A stretch of 64,000 bases of DNA from Gemmatimonadota bacterium (lineage in GTDB: Bacteria > Gemmatimonadota > Gemmatimonadetes > Gemmatimonadales > GWC2-71-9), in assembly GCA_016713435.1 (NCBI GenBank), contig JADJPD010000003.1:372001-436000 (forward strand), in the 5' to 3' direction. The notes beneath the pieces were generated by a model, which saw nothing but the letters and a program-made list of their open reading frames with translations, searched no databases and was not told where the DNA came from. A program made the position numbers and the translations under genes. Every line of letters starts with the position of its first letter. The stretch's first letter is position 1. Of the stretch, positions 17,327 to 25,519 are shown piece by piece.

Positions 17327-18082
17327 CTACCCCACCGCCACCACCGCCCGCCGCCGCGCCGCAGCGAGGAGCAGCTCGGCCTTGGCGTAGTCCTCGGGCG
17401 TGTCCACGTCCATCCAGCGCACCCCGGTGAGCGCCACCGGCGCGAAGAGACCCTGCTCGATGAGCCGGCGCATGCCGAGGGTCACCGAGGGGGGCTCGCG
17501 GCGGGCCACGTCGCGGAGGGCGTCGAAGACGCGCGGGTCGAGGCGGAAGTAGCCGGTGTCCACCGCGTCGTAGGGCACCACGTCCTTGCCGATGTGGCTG
17601 ATGCGGCCACCCGCCACGCGCACCTTGGTGGCGTCGTCCTCGTCGATGCCCACGGGGTGGAAGTCCACCAGGAGCCGCATGCAGCCGGCGGCCGCCGCCT
17701 CCGGCGCATCGAGCTGGGTGAGCACCGGCTGGGCGAAGAGGTGGTCGGCCATCTGCAGGTAGAAGGGACCGGTGATGGCCACCTCGGCCGCGAGCAGCGA
17801 CACGCCGTTCGGCTCGTGGAAGCGCGGGTTGTAGACCGGCGTCAGCTTGAGGGGCGTGTCGATCGTCGCGAGGTGACTCTCGATGAGCGCCGCCGAGTTC
17901 CCCGTGACGATCACCGCCTCCTCGACGCCCGCCGCCTCGGCCTGCGCCAGCGCGTGCTCGAGCAGCGGCTTGCCGGCCACGCTCACCAGCGGCTTCGGCA
18001 GCTCGCCGCGCGTGGCGCTCAGCCGCGAGCCGAAGCCGGCGGCGAGGATCACGGTCTGGCGCGTCACGGGCGTCTGGTGCAT
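17327..18082 (-). CDS. inositol-1-phosphate cytidylyltransferase-like enzyme
   Basis: This 251-aa nucleotidyltransferase has TVILAAGFGSRLSATRGELP at the N-terminus, then NPRFHEPNGVSLLAAEVAI, FYLQMADHLFAQPVL, DATKVRVAGGRISHIGKDV, DAVDTGYFRLD and the C-terminal WMDVDTPEDYAKAE. These match the IPCT domain of archaeal/bacterial IPCT-DIPPS better than other sugar nucleotidyltransferases. The predicted reaction is CTP plus inositol 1-phosphate to CDP-inositol. The ATG at 18082 has GGGAG upstream; the open frame extends further but without family similarity. It is convergent with the DIPPS-like gene. Confidence 0.82.
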   Translation of the reverse strand: MHQTPVTRQTVILAAGFGSRLSATRGELPKPLVSVAGKPLLEHALAQAEAAGVEEAVIVTGNSAALIESHLATIDTPLKLTPVYNPRFHEPNGVSLLAAEVAITGPFYLQMADHLFAQPVLTQLDAPEAAAAGCMRLLVDFHPVGIDEDDATKVRVAGGRISHIGKDVVPYDAVDTGYFRLDPRVFDALRDVARREPPSVTLGMRRLIEQGLFAPVALTGVRWMDVDTPEDYAKAELLLAAARRRAVVAVG

Positions 18083-18315
18083 GAAAGCCGGTCTCCCGAG
18101 GAGGTGGAGTGCAACCCGCTCCTCAAGGGCAACAAGCAGGCCGGAACCCGCCCGCAGCCACACCGGGCCCAAGGCGCTCGGCGGCAACGACTTAGGAGGA
18201 CGACCGGCACCGGCAGGGCACCCGCCTGGGCCCCGCCCCTGCCCCAAACGTGTCGAAGCCGCACGTGTCACCCCGCCAATTGCCCCTCCCCGCCCGGCCC
18301 CGCGACATTTCGCCC

Positions 18316-19233
18316 ATGCTCCTGCTTCCCCTGCTGGCCGCGCTCCTTGCGCCCCCCGCCCAGATGGTGGCGCGTGACTCGCTGGCCCGTCACGTGGCGG
18401 TGGCCCCGGCCGAGTCGCTGCAGGTGACCATCATGGGGCCCGCGTCGGGGCCGCCGGTGGTCATCATTCCCGGCCTCATCAGTCCCGCGTACGCCTTCCG
18501 GCAGGTGCTGCCGCCGCTCGCCGAGCAGGGGGTGCGCGCCATCGTGATCGAGCCGCTCGGCGTGGGCGGCTCGTCCCATCCGGGAGGCAAGGCGGATTAC
18601 TCGCACACGGCGCAGGCGGCGCGGATCGCGGCGGTGATGGATTCGCTGCAGGTGCGCAACGCGGTGGTGATGGGCCACGCGGTGGGGACCGCCATCGCGC
18701 TCCGGCTGGCCGCGACGCGGCAGGACCTCGTGGGCCGGCTGCTCCTGGTGGAGGGGGGCGCGCTCGAGAGCGCGGCGGTGCCGGGGGTGCGGAGCGCGCT
18801 CAAGTTCGCGTTCCTGATCCGGCTGTTCGGCGGGCGGGGGCGGGTGCGGAAGGAGGTCCGCAAGGGCCTCATCGCCTCGTCGTACGACAGCACCTGGGTC
18901 AGCGACTCGCTCATCGAGCACTACACCACGGGCACGGGCGGCGACATGGGGGCGGTGCTGCGCGCGCTCCGCGGCATGGAGAACAGCGTGGAGCCGGACT
19001 CGCTGCTGCCCAAGCTCACCACGCTCGACGTGCCGGTGCGGCTCCTGATGGGGGCCGGCCCACGGCTCGACGGCGGCCGGGGCCTCTCGCGCGGGCGGGT
19101 GCTGAGCCTCCGGCGCCGGCTGCCGCACTTCACCATCGACAGCGTGGCCGGGGCGGGCCTCCACGTGCATGAGGAGCGCCCCGACGTGATCGTGCACGAG
19201 CTGCTGGCCCTGGTGCGGGAGCTCCACCCATGA
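18316..19233 (+). CDS. alpha/beta hydrolase fold protein lacking the nucleophile serine
   Basis: This 305-aa protein has a signal-like N-terminus (MLLLPLLAALLAPPAQ) and the alpha/beta hydrolase order: VVIIPGLISPAYAF (oxyanion strand), VIEPLGVGGSS, VVMGHAVGTAIALRLA at the nucleophile elbow, and a C-terminal GAGLHVHEERPDV with the expected histidine. The elbow reads G-H-A-V-G, so Ala122 (codon GCG at 18679-18681) replaces the serine. It may be an inactive binding protein or use another residue. The stop overlaps the next gene's ATG (ATGA). Confidence 0.78.
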   Translation: MLLLPLLAALLAPPAQMVARDSLARHVAVAPAESLQVTIMGPASGPPVVIIPGLISPAYAFRQVLPPLAEQGVRAIVIEPLGVGGSSHPGGKADYSHTAQAARIAAVMDSLQVRNAVVMGHAVGTAIALRLAATRQDLVGRLLLVEGGALESAAVPGVRSALKFAFLIRLFGGRGRVRKEVRKGLIASSYDSTWVSDSLIEHYTTGTGGDMGAVLRALRGMENSVEPDSLLPKLTTLDVPVRLLMGAGPRLDGGRGLSRGRVLSLRRRLPHFTIDSVAGAGLHVHEERPDVIVHELLALVRELHP

Positions 19234-19709
19234 CCCGGAATGCCGCCTACGACCTCATCCTCGACACCCTCACGCCCGCGACGGGGCGCGCCTGGCACGG
19301 CGGCACCACCGCCGTGGGCGCGGTGAGCAACGTGACCGCGGCGGAGGCGCACCGCCGCGTCGCGCCGGGGCGGAAGACCATCTGGGAGCTCACGCTCCAC
19401 ATCGCCTACTGGAAGTACGCCGTGCGCCGCCACCTCGAGGCCGAGGCCATCCCGCGCTTCCCGCGGAGCCCCTCCAACTGGCCCGCCCAGCCCGCCGCTC
19501 CCGACGAGGCGCAGTGGCGCGCCGACCGCGCCCTCCTCGCCGAGGAGGACCGGCTCTTCCAGCGCGCGGCGCGCCGCTTCGACCCCGCCAGGCTCACGCG
19601 CCGCCCCGCCAGCAAGCGGAAGTACACCTACGGCGAGATGATCGCGGGGGTGCTGGCGCACGACGCCTACCACACCGGCCAGATCCAGCTGCTCAAGCGC
19701 CTCCCGTAG
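19230..19709 (+). CDS. DinB family protein
   Basis: This 159-aa four-helix-bundle protein of the DinB/YfiT type has the metal-binding histidines in LHIAYWKY (about residue 52) and LAHDAYHTGQIQLL (about residues 142-155), the pattern of DinB-like thiol transferases and uncharacterised damage-inducible proteins. The ATG overlaps the hydrolase stop, so the two are translationally coupled. The substrate is unknown; related enzymes use mycothiol, bacillithiol or glutathione. Confidence 0.87.
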   Translation: MTRNAAYDLILDTLTPATGRAWHGGTTAVGAVSNVTAAEAHRRVAPGRKTIWELTLHIAYWKYAVRRHLEAEAIPRFPRSPSNWPAQPAAPDEAQWRADRALLAEEDRLFQRAARRFDPARLTRRPASKRKYTYGEMIAGVLAHDAYHTGQIQLLKRLP

Positions 19710-19793
19710 CCGCCCGCGCCGCGGTGATGGCGCCCCGCCCCGGCGCGCGATACCTTCCGGCATCCCCCGTCCGTCCACCGCCCAGGAGGTCCC

Positions 19794-20702
19794 ATGCTCC
19801 GCCCCACCGGCGCGGCCCTTGGCCTGCTCGCGCTCCTCGCGCTCCCCGCGGCCGCCCAGAAGCCCGCCACCCGCCCCGAGGCGGGCCCCGAGGCCCCCGC
19901 GCCGCAGGATGACGGCGTCCTGTCCTTCGACGACATCCCGTGGGAGCAGGGCCCCGTCCTCGGCGACCTCGGCGCGGAGGCGGAGGTGAAGGTCCCCGAG
20001 GGGTGCCTCTTCACCAGGGGGAAGGGCGTCGGGATGTTCATGGAGCTGACCGAGAACACCACGAGTCCCAACGAGCGCGGCGTGGTGTATTGCGAGGTGC
20101 AGCAGGACACGAGCTCGTCGGGGTGGTTCGTGGTCTTCAGCTACGACGAGAGCGGCTACGTGAAGGACGACGAGCGCGACAAGCTCGACGGCGACGCCAT
20201 CCTCAAGTCCCTCCGCGAGGCCCAGGACGCCGGCAACGCGGTGCGCCGGGAGCGCGGCTTCGGCACCCTGACCGTGGACGGCTGGGCGGTGGCGCCCTTC
20301 TACGACGCCGAGACCAACAACCTCACCTGGGCCACCCGGATCTCGGCGAGCGACGGCGGGCGGTCCATCAACCACTCGGTGCGCCTGCTGGGCCGCGGCG
20401 GCGTCATGAACGTGGACCTCGTGGCCGGCCCCGACCAGTACGAGCAGGTGCGCCCCGTGTTCGCCTCGATGGTGGGCGGCTTCACGTTCAAGGGCGGCCA
20501 CCGCTACGCCGAGTGGCGCTCGGGCGACAAGGTGGCGGAGTACGGCCTCACCGCGCTCGTGGCCGGCGGCGGCGTGGCGCTCGCGGCCAAGTCGGGGCTG
20601 CTGGCCAAGTTCTGGAAGCTGATCGTGGCGGGGTTCGCGGCGGTGGCCGCGGGGTTCCGGAAGCTCTTCGGCAAGTCCGAGGAGAAGCAGCCCAGCGCCT
20701 GA
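19794..20702 (+). CDS. DUF2167 family membrane-anchored protein
   Basis: This 302-aa protein has a signal peptide (LGLLALLALPAAAQ), then a DUF2167-type ectodomain with RGVVYCEVQQDTSSSGWFVV, FSYDESGYVKDDERDKLDGD, ILKSLREAQDAGNAVRRERG, GWAVAPFYDAETNNLTWATR and SVRLLGRGGVMNVDLVA. One or two C-terminal helices end in a basic tail with KLFGKSEEK. The family is found in many Gram-negatives and has no known biochemical role. AGGAGG lies 8 nt before the ATG and TACCTT about 40 nt upstream is a plausible -10. It is followed by a zinc-ribbon membrane protein 1 nt after the stop. Confidence 0.85.
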   Translation: MLRPTGAALGLLALLALPAAAQKPATRPEAGPEAPAPQDDGVLSFDDIPWEQGPVLGDLGAEAEVKVPEGCLFTRGKGVGMFMELTENTTSPNERGVVYCEVQQDTSSSGWFVVFSYDESGYVKDDERDKLDGDAILKSLREAQDAGNAVRRERGFGTLTVDGWAVAPFYDAETNNLTWATRISASDGGRSINHSVRLLGRGGVMNVDLVAGPDQYEQVRPVFASMVGGFTFKGGHRYAEWRSGDKVAEYGLTALVAGGGVALAAKSGLLAKFWKLIVAGFAAVAAGFRKLFGKSEEKQPSA

Positions 20703-20703
20703 C

Positions 20704-21525
20704 GTGGGCGACCCGCTCGGCATCACCCCCGACCTCGGCACCTTCCTGCTGCTGGGCGGGCTCCTGCTCCTCGAGGGCGTCCGGCGGGTGCCGCCGGGCG
20801 CCCTCGTGCTGCGGGCCACCGGCGCCGGCGCGTTCGAGCCGGCCCGGGTGGCGCCGGGGCTCCGGCTGGTGTCGGTGCTGGCGCCCGTGAACCTGACGGT
20901 GCTCGTGGCCCCGGCACCCCCCGCGGCCTCGGCGGCGGAGGCGGCGCGCCAGGCGGCGCGGGTCCACGCCACGCGGCTCGCGCTGGGCGCGCTGCGGGGG
21001 CTGGGCGGCGCTGGTGCTCCTCGGCCTCCTCCCCGGCATCCCCGTGGCCATGCTCACCACGGGGCTCCTCGGCACCCTCGGGATGGTGGGCCTCGTGGTG
21101 CTGCTCTCGCTGCTGACCGTCCTGGTGCTGGCGTGGGGGCTCACCGCGCTGGGGCTCCCCGCCCGCCGCGCCTGGGGCCGGGCGCTGGGCAGCCTCTCGC
21201 CCTTCGCCGCCCCGCGCGCCGCCGAGGTGCTGCTCGAGGCGGCGCTCGCGGGCGTGGCCCCGCGCCGCGCCGCCCAGCTCCTCGCGTCGCCGGCCAGCTT
21301 CACGCGCTGGCTCCGCCCCCAGCTCTACGACGCCCTGCAGTCCCCGCCCCCCGACCCCGAGCTCGCCGCCCTCGTCCCTCCCGACGACTGGCTCCGCCAC
21401 CTCGCCGCCCTGCCCCCGGCACCGGCCTCGGCGAGCCCTACTGCCCCCGCTGCGCCGCCACCTACCGCCCCGGCCACACCCGCTGCGCCGACTGCGGCGT
21501 CACGCTCACGCTGGCTACCTCGTAA
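20704..21525 (+). CDS. membrane protein with C-terminal zinc ribbon, two compensating frameshifts
   Basis: The GTG start is 1 nt after the DUF2167 gene. The first frame gives GTFLLLGGLLLLEGVRRVPP and a short soluble stretch. At a run of five G (20996-21000) the sense moves to the +1 frame, which reads WAALVLLGLLPGIPVAML and further helices. At a run of five C (21413-21417) the original frame resumes as GTGLGEPYCPRCAATYRPGH and CADCGVTL, a CxxC...CxxC zinc ribbon ending at 21525. Deleting one G and adding one C gives a continuous 273-aa protein. Both alternatives stay open without stops. The function is unknown. Confidence 0.65.
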   Translation: MGDPLGITPDLGTFLLLGGLLLLEGVRRVPPGALVLRATGAGAFEPARVAPGLRLVSVLAPVNLTVLVAPAPPAASAAEAARQAARVHATRLALGALRGLGGAGAPRPPPRHPRGHAHHGAPRHPRDGGPRGAALAADRPGAGVGAHRAGAPRPPRLGPGAGQPLALRRPARRRGAARGGARGRGPAPRRPAPRVAGQLHALAPPPALRRPAVPAPRPRARRPRPSRRLAPPPRRPAPGTGLGEPYCPRCAATYRPGHTRCADCGVTLTLATS

Positions 21526-21556
21526 GGGGCCGCGACGTCGCGAGGGGCAGGGGCGT

Positions 21557-21803
21557 CGTGTCTCAACGCAGAGGCGCAGAGGACGCGGAGGGCCGCAGAG
21601 AGCCTTCGCTCGGAGTGGAAAGCGCCACTCGAAGGGAAGTGCAGTGATTGAGGGTGGTCTGGCAGCACGGGTGGGGCCCGGCGCCGAACCCGCCGCCACA
21701 CCCACCAGAAACATGAAGGGCTCACCGTGCGGTGAGCCCACCATCCTCGGGCAGTTCCTCTGCGGCCCTCCGCGTCCTCTGCGCCTCTGCGTTGAGTCAC
21801 ACC
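21557..21803. repeat. dispersed inverted-repeat element, copy 2
   Basis: The left end CTCAACGCAGAGGCGCAG is mirrored at the right end, CTGCGCCTCTGCGTTGAG with one or two changes. The interior hairpin GGGCTCACCGTGCGGTGAGCCC matches copy 1 at 17047-17290, while the middle has diverged. It has no coding capacity and fills the 333-bp gap between convergent genes. The shared right flank runs to the glnA stop. Confidence 0.75.
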
Positions 21804-21858
21804 ACCCGCCGGCCAAGCCAACGCCGCCGGCGACGCCCCGCTACCGCACCACCGCCCG

Positions 21859-23229
21859 TCAGTACCGCCCCAGGTAGCTCTTCCGCTCCCACTCCGTGAC
21901 CTCGCGGTTGAAGGCCTCGACCTCCTCCCGCTTGGCCTCGAGGAAGCGCTCGGTGAGGTGCTCGCCCAGGGCGGCCTTCACGACGTCGTCCTTCTCGAAG
22001 CGGTCGAGCGCCTCGTGCAGGTCGCGCGGGAGCTCGTCGATCTGGTACTTGCGCCGGTCGCGGTAGCTCATCCGGAAGATGTTCCGGTTCACCGGCTCGC
22101 GGCACTCGAGCTTCTGCTCCACGCCGTCGAGCCCCGCGGCCAGCTGCACCGTGAGCGAGAGGTAGGGATTGGCCGAGGGATCGGGCATCCGGAGCTCGCA
22201 GCGGGTCCCCTCCTCCCGCCGCTCGGGGATGCGCACCAGCGGCGAGCGGTTCCGCATGCTCCACGCCACGTTCACCGGCGCCTCGTAGCCCGGCACCAGG
22301 CGCTTGTAGCTGTTGATGAGCGGGTTGGTGATGGCGCAGAAGCCGCGCGCGTGCTGCAGCAGCCCCTCCACGTACGAGAGCGCCGTGGCCGAGAGCTGGT
22401 GCTCGGTCTTCGGGTCGTAGAAGGCGTTGTCCCGGCCGCGGAAGAGCGACTGGTGGGTGTGCATGCCGCTCCCCGCCTGGCCCATGATCGGCTTCGGCAT
22501 GAAGCTGGCGAGGAACCCGTGCCGGTTGGCCAGCGAGCGCACCACGAAGCGGAAGGTGGCGATGTTGTCGGCGGTGGTGAGCGCGTCGGCGTAGCGGAAG
22601 TCCACCTTGTGCTGGCCCGGCGCCACCTCGTGGTGCGCCGCCTCCACCTCGAAGCCCATCAGCTCGAGGTCCTTGACGATCAGCCGGCGCAGCTCCTCGC
22701 CCTTGTCCACCGGGGTGAGGTCGAAGTAGCTGCCGGCGTCGTGGGTGGTGAGCGTGGGGTTCCCCTGCGGGTCCTTCTCGAACAGGAAGAACTCCACCTC
22801 GCATCCCGCCATCATCTGGAAGCCCATCGCCTCCGCGCGCGCGATCTGCCGCTTGAGCGTGAGCCGCGGGCAGCCGGCAAAGGGCTGGTGCTCAGGGGTG
22901 TAGATGTCGCAGAGGAGCCGCGCCACCCGCCCGCCCTCGTCGTCCATGGGCAGGATGCGGAAGGTGGCCAGGTCCGGCACGAGGAGCATGTCGCTCTCCT
23001 CGATCCGGACGAAGCCCTCGATCGACGAGCCGTCGAACATGATCTCGCCGTCGAGCGCCTTGGCGTACTGGCTCCGCGGCACCTCGACGTTCTTGTTGAT
23101 GCCGAGGATGTCGGTGAACTGGAGCCGCAGGAAGTCCACCTGGAACTCGGCCAGCAGCTTGAGGATCTCGGCCTTGCCGGCGCCGGTCAGGTGGCGGGGA
23201 AGGGCGTCGACGGGGGGGCGGTTCGTCAT
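21859..23229 (-). CDS. glnA: glutamine synthetase type I
   Basis: This 456-aa enzyme makes glutamine from glutamate, ammonia and ATP. Signature segments are IMFDGSSIEGFVRIEESDM (about residue 65), AGCEVEFFLF, AAHHEVAPGQHKVDFRYADAL, SGMHTHQSLF, NPLINSYKRLVPGYEAPVN and the SANPYL-type DPSANPYLSLTVQLAAG. The adenylylation-site region (NIFRMSYRDRRKYQIDELP) lacks the GSI-beta tyrosine loop, so this is the GSI-alpha subtype, usually feedback- or regulator-controlled rather than adenylylated. No nitrogen regulator is adjacent. Confidence 0.96.
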   Translation of the reverse strand: MTNRPPVDALPRHLTGAGKAEILKLLAEFQVDFLRLQFTDILGINKNVEVPRSQYAKALDGEIMFDGSSIEGFVRIEESDMLLVPDLATFRILPMDDEGGRVARLLCDIYTPEHQPFAGCPRLTLKRQIARAEAMGFQMMAGCEVEFFLFEKDPQGNPTLTTHDAGSYFDLTPVDKGEELRRLIVKDLELMGFEVEAAHHEVAPGQHKVDFRYADALTTADNIATFRFVVRSLANRHGFLASFMPKPIMGQAGSGMHTHQSLFRGRDNAFYDPKTEHQLSATALSYVEGLLQHARGFCAITNPLINSYKRLVPGYEAPVNVAWSMRNRSPLVRIPERREEGTRCELRMPDPSANPYLSLTVQLAAGLDGVEQKLECREPVNRNIFRMSYRDRRKYQIDELPRDLHEALDRFEKDDVVKAALGEHLTERFLEAKREEVEAFNREVTEWERKSYLGRY

Positions 23230-23412
23230 GGCGGGGATCCGGGGGAACGGAGACGGACGGCCGGTTGGCGCGGGCCCCTCTCGTCATCCTTCCGCATCGT
23301 GGGCGCGGCCGCCAGGGCCGCGCCGTTCCATTCGTGAAGAAACGTTCGTTCGGGATCCGGGACGTCCCCACCGGCGTGCTCTGCCGGCGTCCCGGGGGCG
23401 GGCGCCCGCGGA

Positions 23413-23688
23413 TTATCCCAGGCTCTCGAGGATCTTGAGGAGCTCGACGGCGCCGAACTCGTTGAACCGCTGGGCGATATCGTGCTCCGACCACTCGCGG
23501 AAGATCCAGCCCGTGGTCCGGGTGCGCGACCCGTCCACGAAATGGAGCCGGCCGTGGGCCAGCGACCCGGAAACCCGGGTCTCGAGGTACACGCTCCAGC
23601 GGGTCTCACTCCGGACCAGGTCGCCGAGGTGGCGGGCGGCCGGGGCGTCGGGGACGGGTACTGGCGGGGGCTGCTGGGGCTGGGCCAT
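23413..23688 (-). CDS. small conserved-type hypothetical protein
   Basis: This 91-aa protein starts at an ATG with GGAGG 5 nt upstream (MAQPQQPPPVPVPDAPAAR). After a proline-rich head it contains RWSVYLETRVSGSLAHGRLH, GSRTRTTGWIFREWSE and AVELLKILESL. TTAGCG about 25 nt before the start is a possible -10. No family is recognised. It is on the same strand as glnA, 184 bp upstream of it. Confidence 0.65.
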   Translation of the reverse strand: MAQPQQPPPVPVPDAPAARHLGDLVRSETRWSVYLETRVSGSLAHGRLHFVDGSRTRTTGWIFREWSEHDIAQRFNEFGAVELLKILESLG

Positions 23689-23756
23689 GGGACCTCCGCG
23701 AGGGACCTTGGACGCTAACCAGCCCCGCACGGGACGACAAGCCGCCGCCGACGGAT

Positions 23757-23762
23757 TAGATT
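23757..23762 (+). promoter_or_regulatory. -10 hexamer TAGATT, leaderless arrangement
   Basis: TAGATT ends 9 nt before the ATG at 23772, with no Shine-Dalgarno in between. Confidence 0.5.
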
Positions 23763-23771
23763 CCCCGCCCG

Positions 23772-24467
23772 ATGTCGACTCCCTCCTCCGCCGCCTGTCC
23801 GGCCTGCCACGCGCCGCTCTCCGAGGGCGCCAAGTTCTGTCATCGCTGCGGTCGCGCCATCTCCGGCAGCGGCGCCAGCCACACCCCCTGGATCGTCGCC
23901 TGGGCCATGGTCCTGGTGAGCGTGGGCGCGATCTTCTTCTTCGTGCTCCGCGCCTCGCGCCCCGAGCCGACGCCGCCCGACATGGCCAACGCGGCGCCCT
24001 TCGCCGGGGGCGGGGGCGGGGGCGGGGCCGGCACGCCGCCCGACATCTCCCAGATGACCCCCGAGGAGCGCTTCATCCGGCTCCACGACCGGGTCATGAC
24101 CGCCGACGAGCAGGGCGACACCGCCACCGTCCAGCGCTTCGCGCCGATGGCCGTGCAGGCGTACCAGATGCTCCCGTCGGTGGACAATGACCTGCGCTAC
24201 CACGCGGGCTCCCTCGACATCCGCATCGGCGACTTCGCCGGCGCCCTCGCCCTGGCCGACACCATCGCCCAGGGGGCGCCGAAGCACCTCTTCGCCAGCC
24301 TGCTCCGCGCCGACGTGGCGCAGGCCAGGCAGGACCGCCCCGCCTTCGACAAGGCCCGCAAGGCGTTCCTCGACGCCTACGACGCCGAGCTCCTCATGAA
24401 GCGCCCCGAGTACGACAAGCACCCTGAGATGCTGGCCCAGCTCAAGACGCAGTTTGCCCAGCAGTAG
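23772..24467 (+). CDS. zinc-ribbon, single-pass membrane protein with helical repeats
   Basis: This 231-aa protein has an N-terminal zinc ribbon (CPACHAPL...FCHRCGR, residues 9-27), a transmembrane helix at about residues 38-60 (PWIVAWAMVLVSVGAIFFFV) and a glycine-rich linker. A soluble helical domain follows with TPR-like periodicity (YHAGSLDIRIGDFAGALALA, SLLRADVAQARQDRPAFDKA). It is 10 nt upstream of mqnD and probably cotranscribed with it, though no link to menaquinone is known. Confidence 0.8.
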   Translation: MSTPSSAACPACHAPLSEGAKFCHRCGRAISGSGASHTPWIVAWAMVLVSVGAIFFFVLRASRPEPTPPDMANAAPFAGGGGGGGAGTPPDISQMTPEERFIRLHDRVMTADEQGDTATVQRFAPMAVQAYQMLPSVDNDLRYHAGSLDIRIGDFAGALALADTIAQGAPKHLFASLLRADVAQARQDRPAFDKARKAFLDAYDAELLMKRPEYDKHPEMLAQLKTQFAQQ

Positions 24468-24477
24468 GATCGGACCC

Positions 24478-25338
24478 ATGCCCCGCACCATCCACGTGGC
24501 CCATTCGCCGGACTCCGATGACGCGTTCATGTTCTACGCGCTCTCGGCCGGCAAGATCGACACCGGCGACCTGCGCTACGAGCACGAGCTGAGCGACATC
24601 GAGTCGCTCAACCGCCGCGCCCTGCAGGGCGAGCTCGAGGTCACCGCCGTCTCGATCCACGCCTACGCCTACCTGGCCGACAAGTACGCCCTGCTCAACT
24701 CCGGCAGCTCCATGGGCGACCAGTACGGCCCGCGGCTGGTCTGCCGGACGGCCGCGCCCGCGGCGCCGCCGTCCTACGCCGCCATCCGCGCCGCCTGCCA
24801 GGGCAAGAAGATCGCCGTGCCCGGCAAGCTCACCACCGCCTACCTGGCCCTCAAGCTCTTCCAGCCCGACTTCGTCGAGGTGGTGGTGCCCTTCGACCAG
24901 ATCGAGGATGCGGTGGAGCGGGGCGACGTGGACATCGGCCTCCTCATCCACGAGGGCCAGCTCACCTTCGGCGACCGGGGCCTCCACCTCTGGGCCGACC
25001 TCGGCGCCTGGTGGTTCAGCGAGACCCGCCTGCCCCTCCCCCTCGGCGGCAACGTGGTGCGCCGCGACCTCGGACCCACGATCGTGGCCCAGGTGGCCCG
25101 CGACCTCAAGGCGTCCATCGTCTACGCCCTCGAGCACCGCGCCCCGGCCCTGGCCCACGCCAGCCAGTTCAACCGCGGCATCGGCGCCGAGCGCACCGAC
25201 ACCTTCGTGGGCATGTACGTCAACGACTGGACCGTGGACTACGGCGACGTGGGACGCGAGGCGGTCCGGACCATCCTGCGCCGCGGGCACGAGGCCGGCA
25301 TCATCCCGCATCCCGTGAACGTGGAGTTCGTCGGCTGA
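24478..25338 (+). CDS. mqnD: 1,4-dihydroxy-6-naphthoate synthase (futalosine pathway)
   Basis: This 286-aa protein of the MqnA/MqnD periplasmic-binding-protein fold begins IHVAHSPDSDDAFMFYAL and contains IESLNRRALQGELEVTAVSI, HAYAYLADKYALLNSGSSM, KIAVPGKLTTAYLALKLFQP and GLLIHEGQLTFGDRGLHLW. This fits MqnD, which converts cyclic de-hypoxanthine futalosine to 1,4-dihydroxy-6-naphthoate, better than the chorismate dehydratase MqnA. It implies menaquinone made by the futalosine route. It is followed by a strong terminator. Confidence 0.92.
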   Translation: MPRTIHVAHSPDSDDAFMFYALSAGKIDTGDLRYEHELSDIESLNRRALQGELEVTAVSIHAYAYLADKYALLNSGSSMGDQYGPRLVCRTAAPAAPPSYAAIRAACQGKKIAVPGKLTTAYLALKLFQPDFVEVVVPFDQIEDAVERGDVDIGLLIHEGQLTFGDRGLHLWADLGAWWFSETRLPLPLGGNVVRRDLGPTIVAQVARDLKASIVYALEHRAPALAHASQFNRGIGAERTDTFVGMYVNDWTVDYGDVGREAVRTILRRGHEAGIIPHPVNVEFVG

Positions 25339-25364
25339 CCCGAGGGGGCGGCCGGCGAGCGGGA

Positions 25365-25405
25365 ACGACGGGACCCGGGCATGCCCGGGTCCCGTCGTCG
25401 GTTTT
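25365..25405 (+). terminator. intrinsic terminator after mqnD
   Basis: ACGACGGGACCCGGGC and its exact complement at 25383-25398 form a 16-bp stem. It is followed by CGGTTTT. Confidence 0.85.
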
Positions 25406-25445
25406 GGGGGGTCCCCCTTTCGATTAATTGGGGAACGTCGCCCTA

Positions 25446-25472
25446 TTGGCACCGGCTGGGGACCCGTATAAT
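25446..25472 (+). promoter_or_regulatory. sigma70-like promoter TTGGCA-15-TATAAT
   Basis: TTGGCA (25446-25451) and a perfect TATAAT (25467-25472) are separated by 15 bp in a locally AT-rich stretch directly after the mqnD terminator. It would drive the HD-GYP gene with a leader of about 40 nt. The spacer is 2 bp short of ideal. Confidence 0.6.
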
Positions 25473-25519
25473 CTTCTCCCCTAACCCTTTAGCCCCCGTC
25501 CCCCGCCCCCGGAGCCCCA

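Noticed and set aside
20996..21417. Programmed ribosomal frameshifting in the zinc-ribbon membrane protein
   Set aside because: Two opposite shifts in plain G and C runs without slippery heptamers or pseudoknots, and similar indels in other genes, favour sequence errors.
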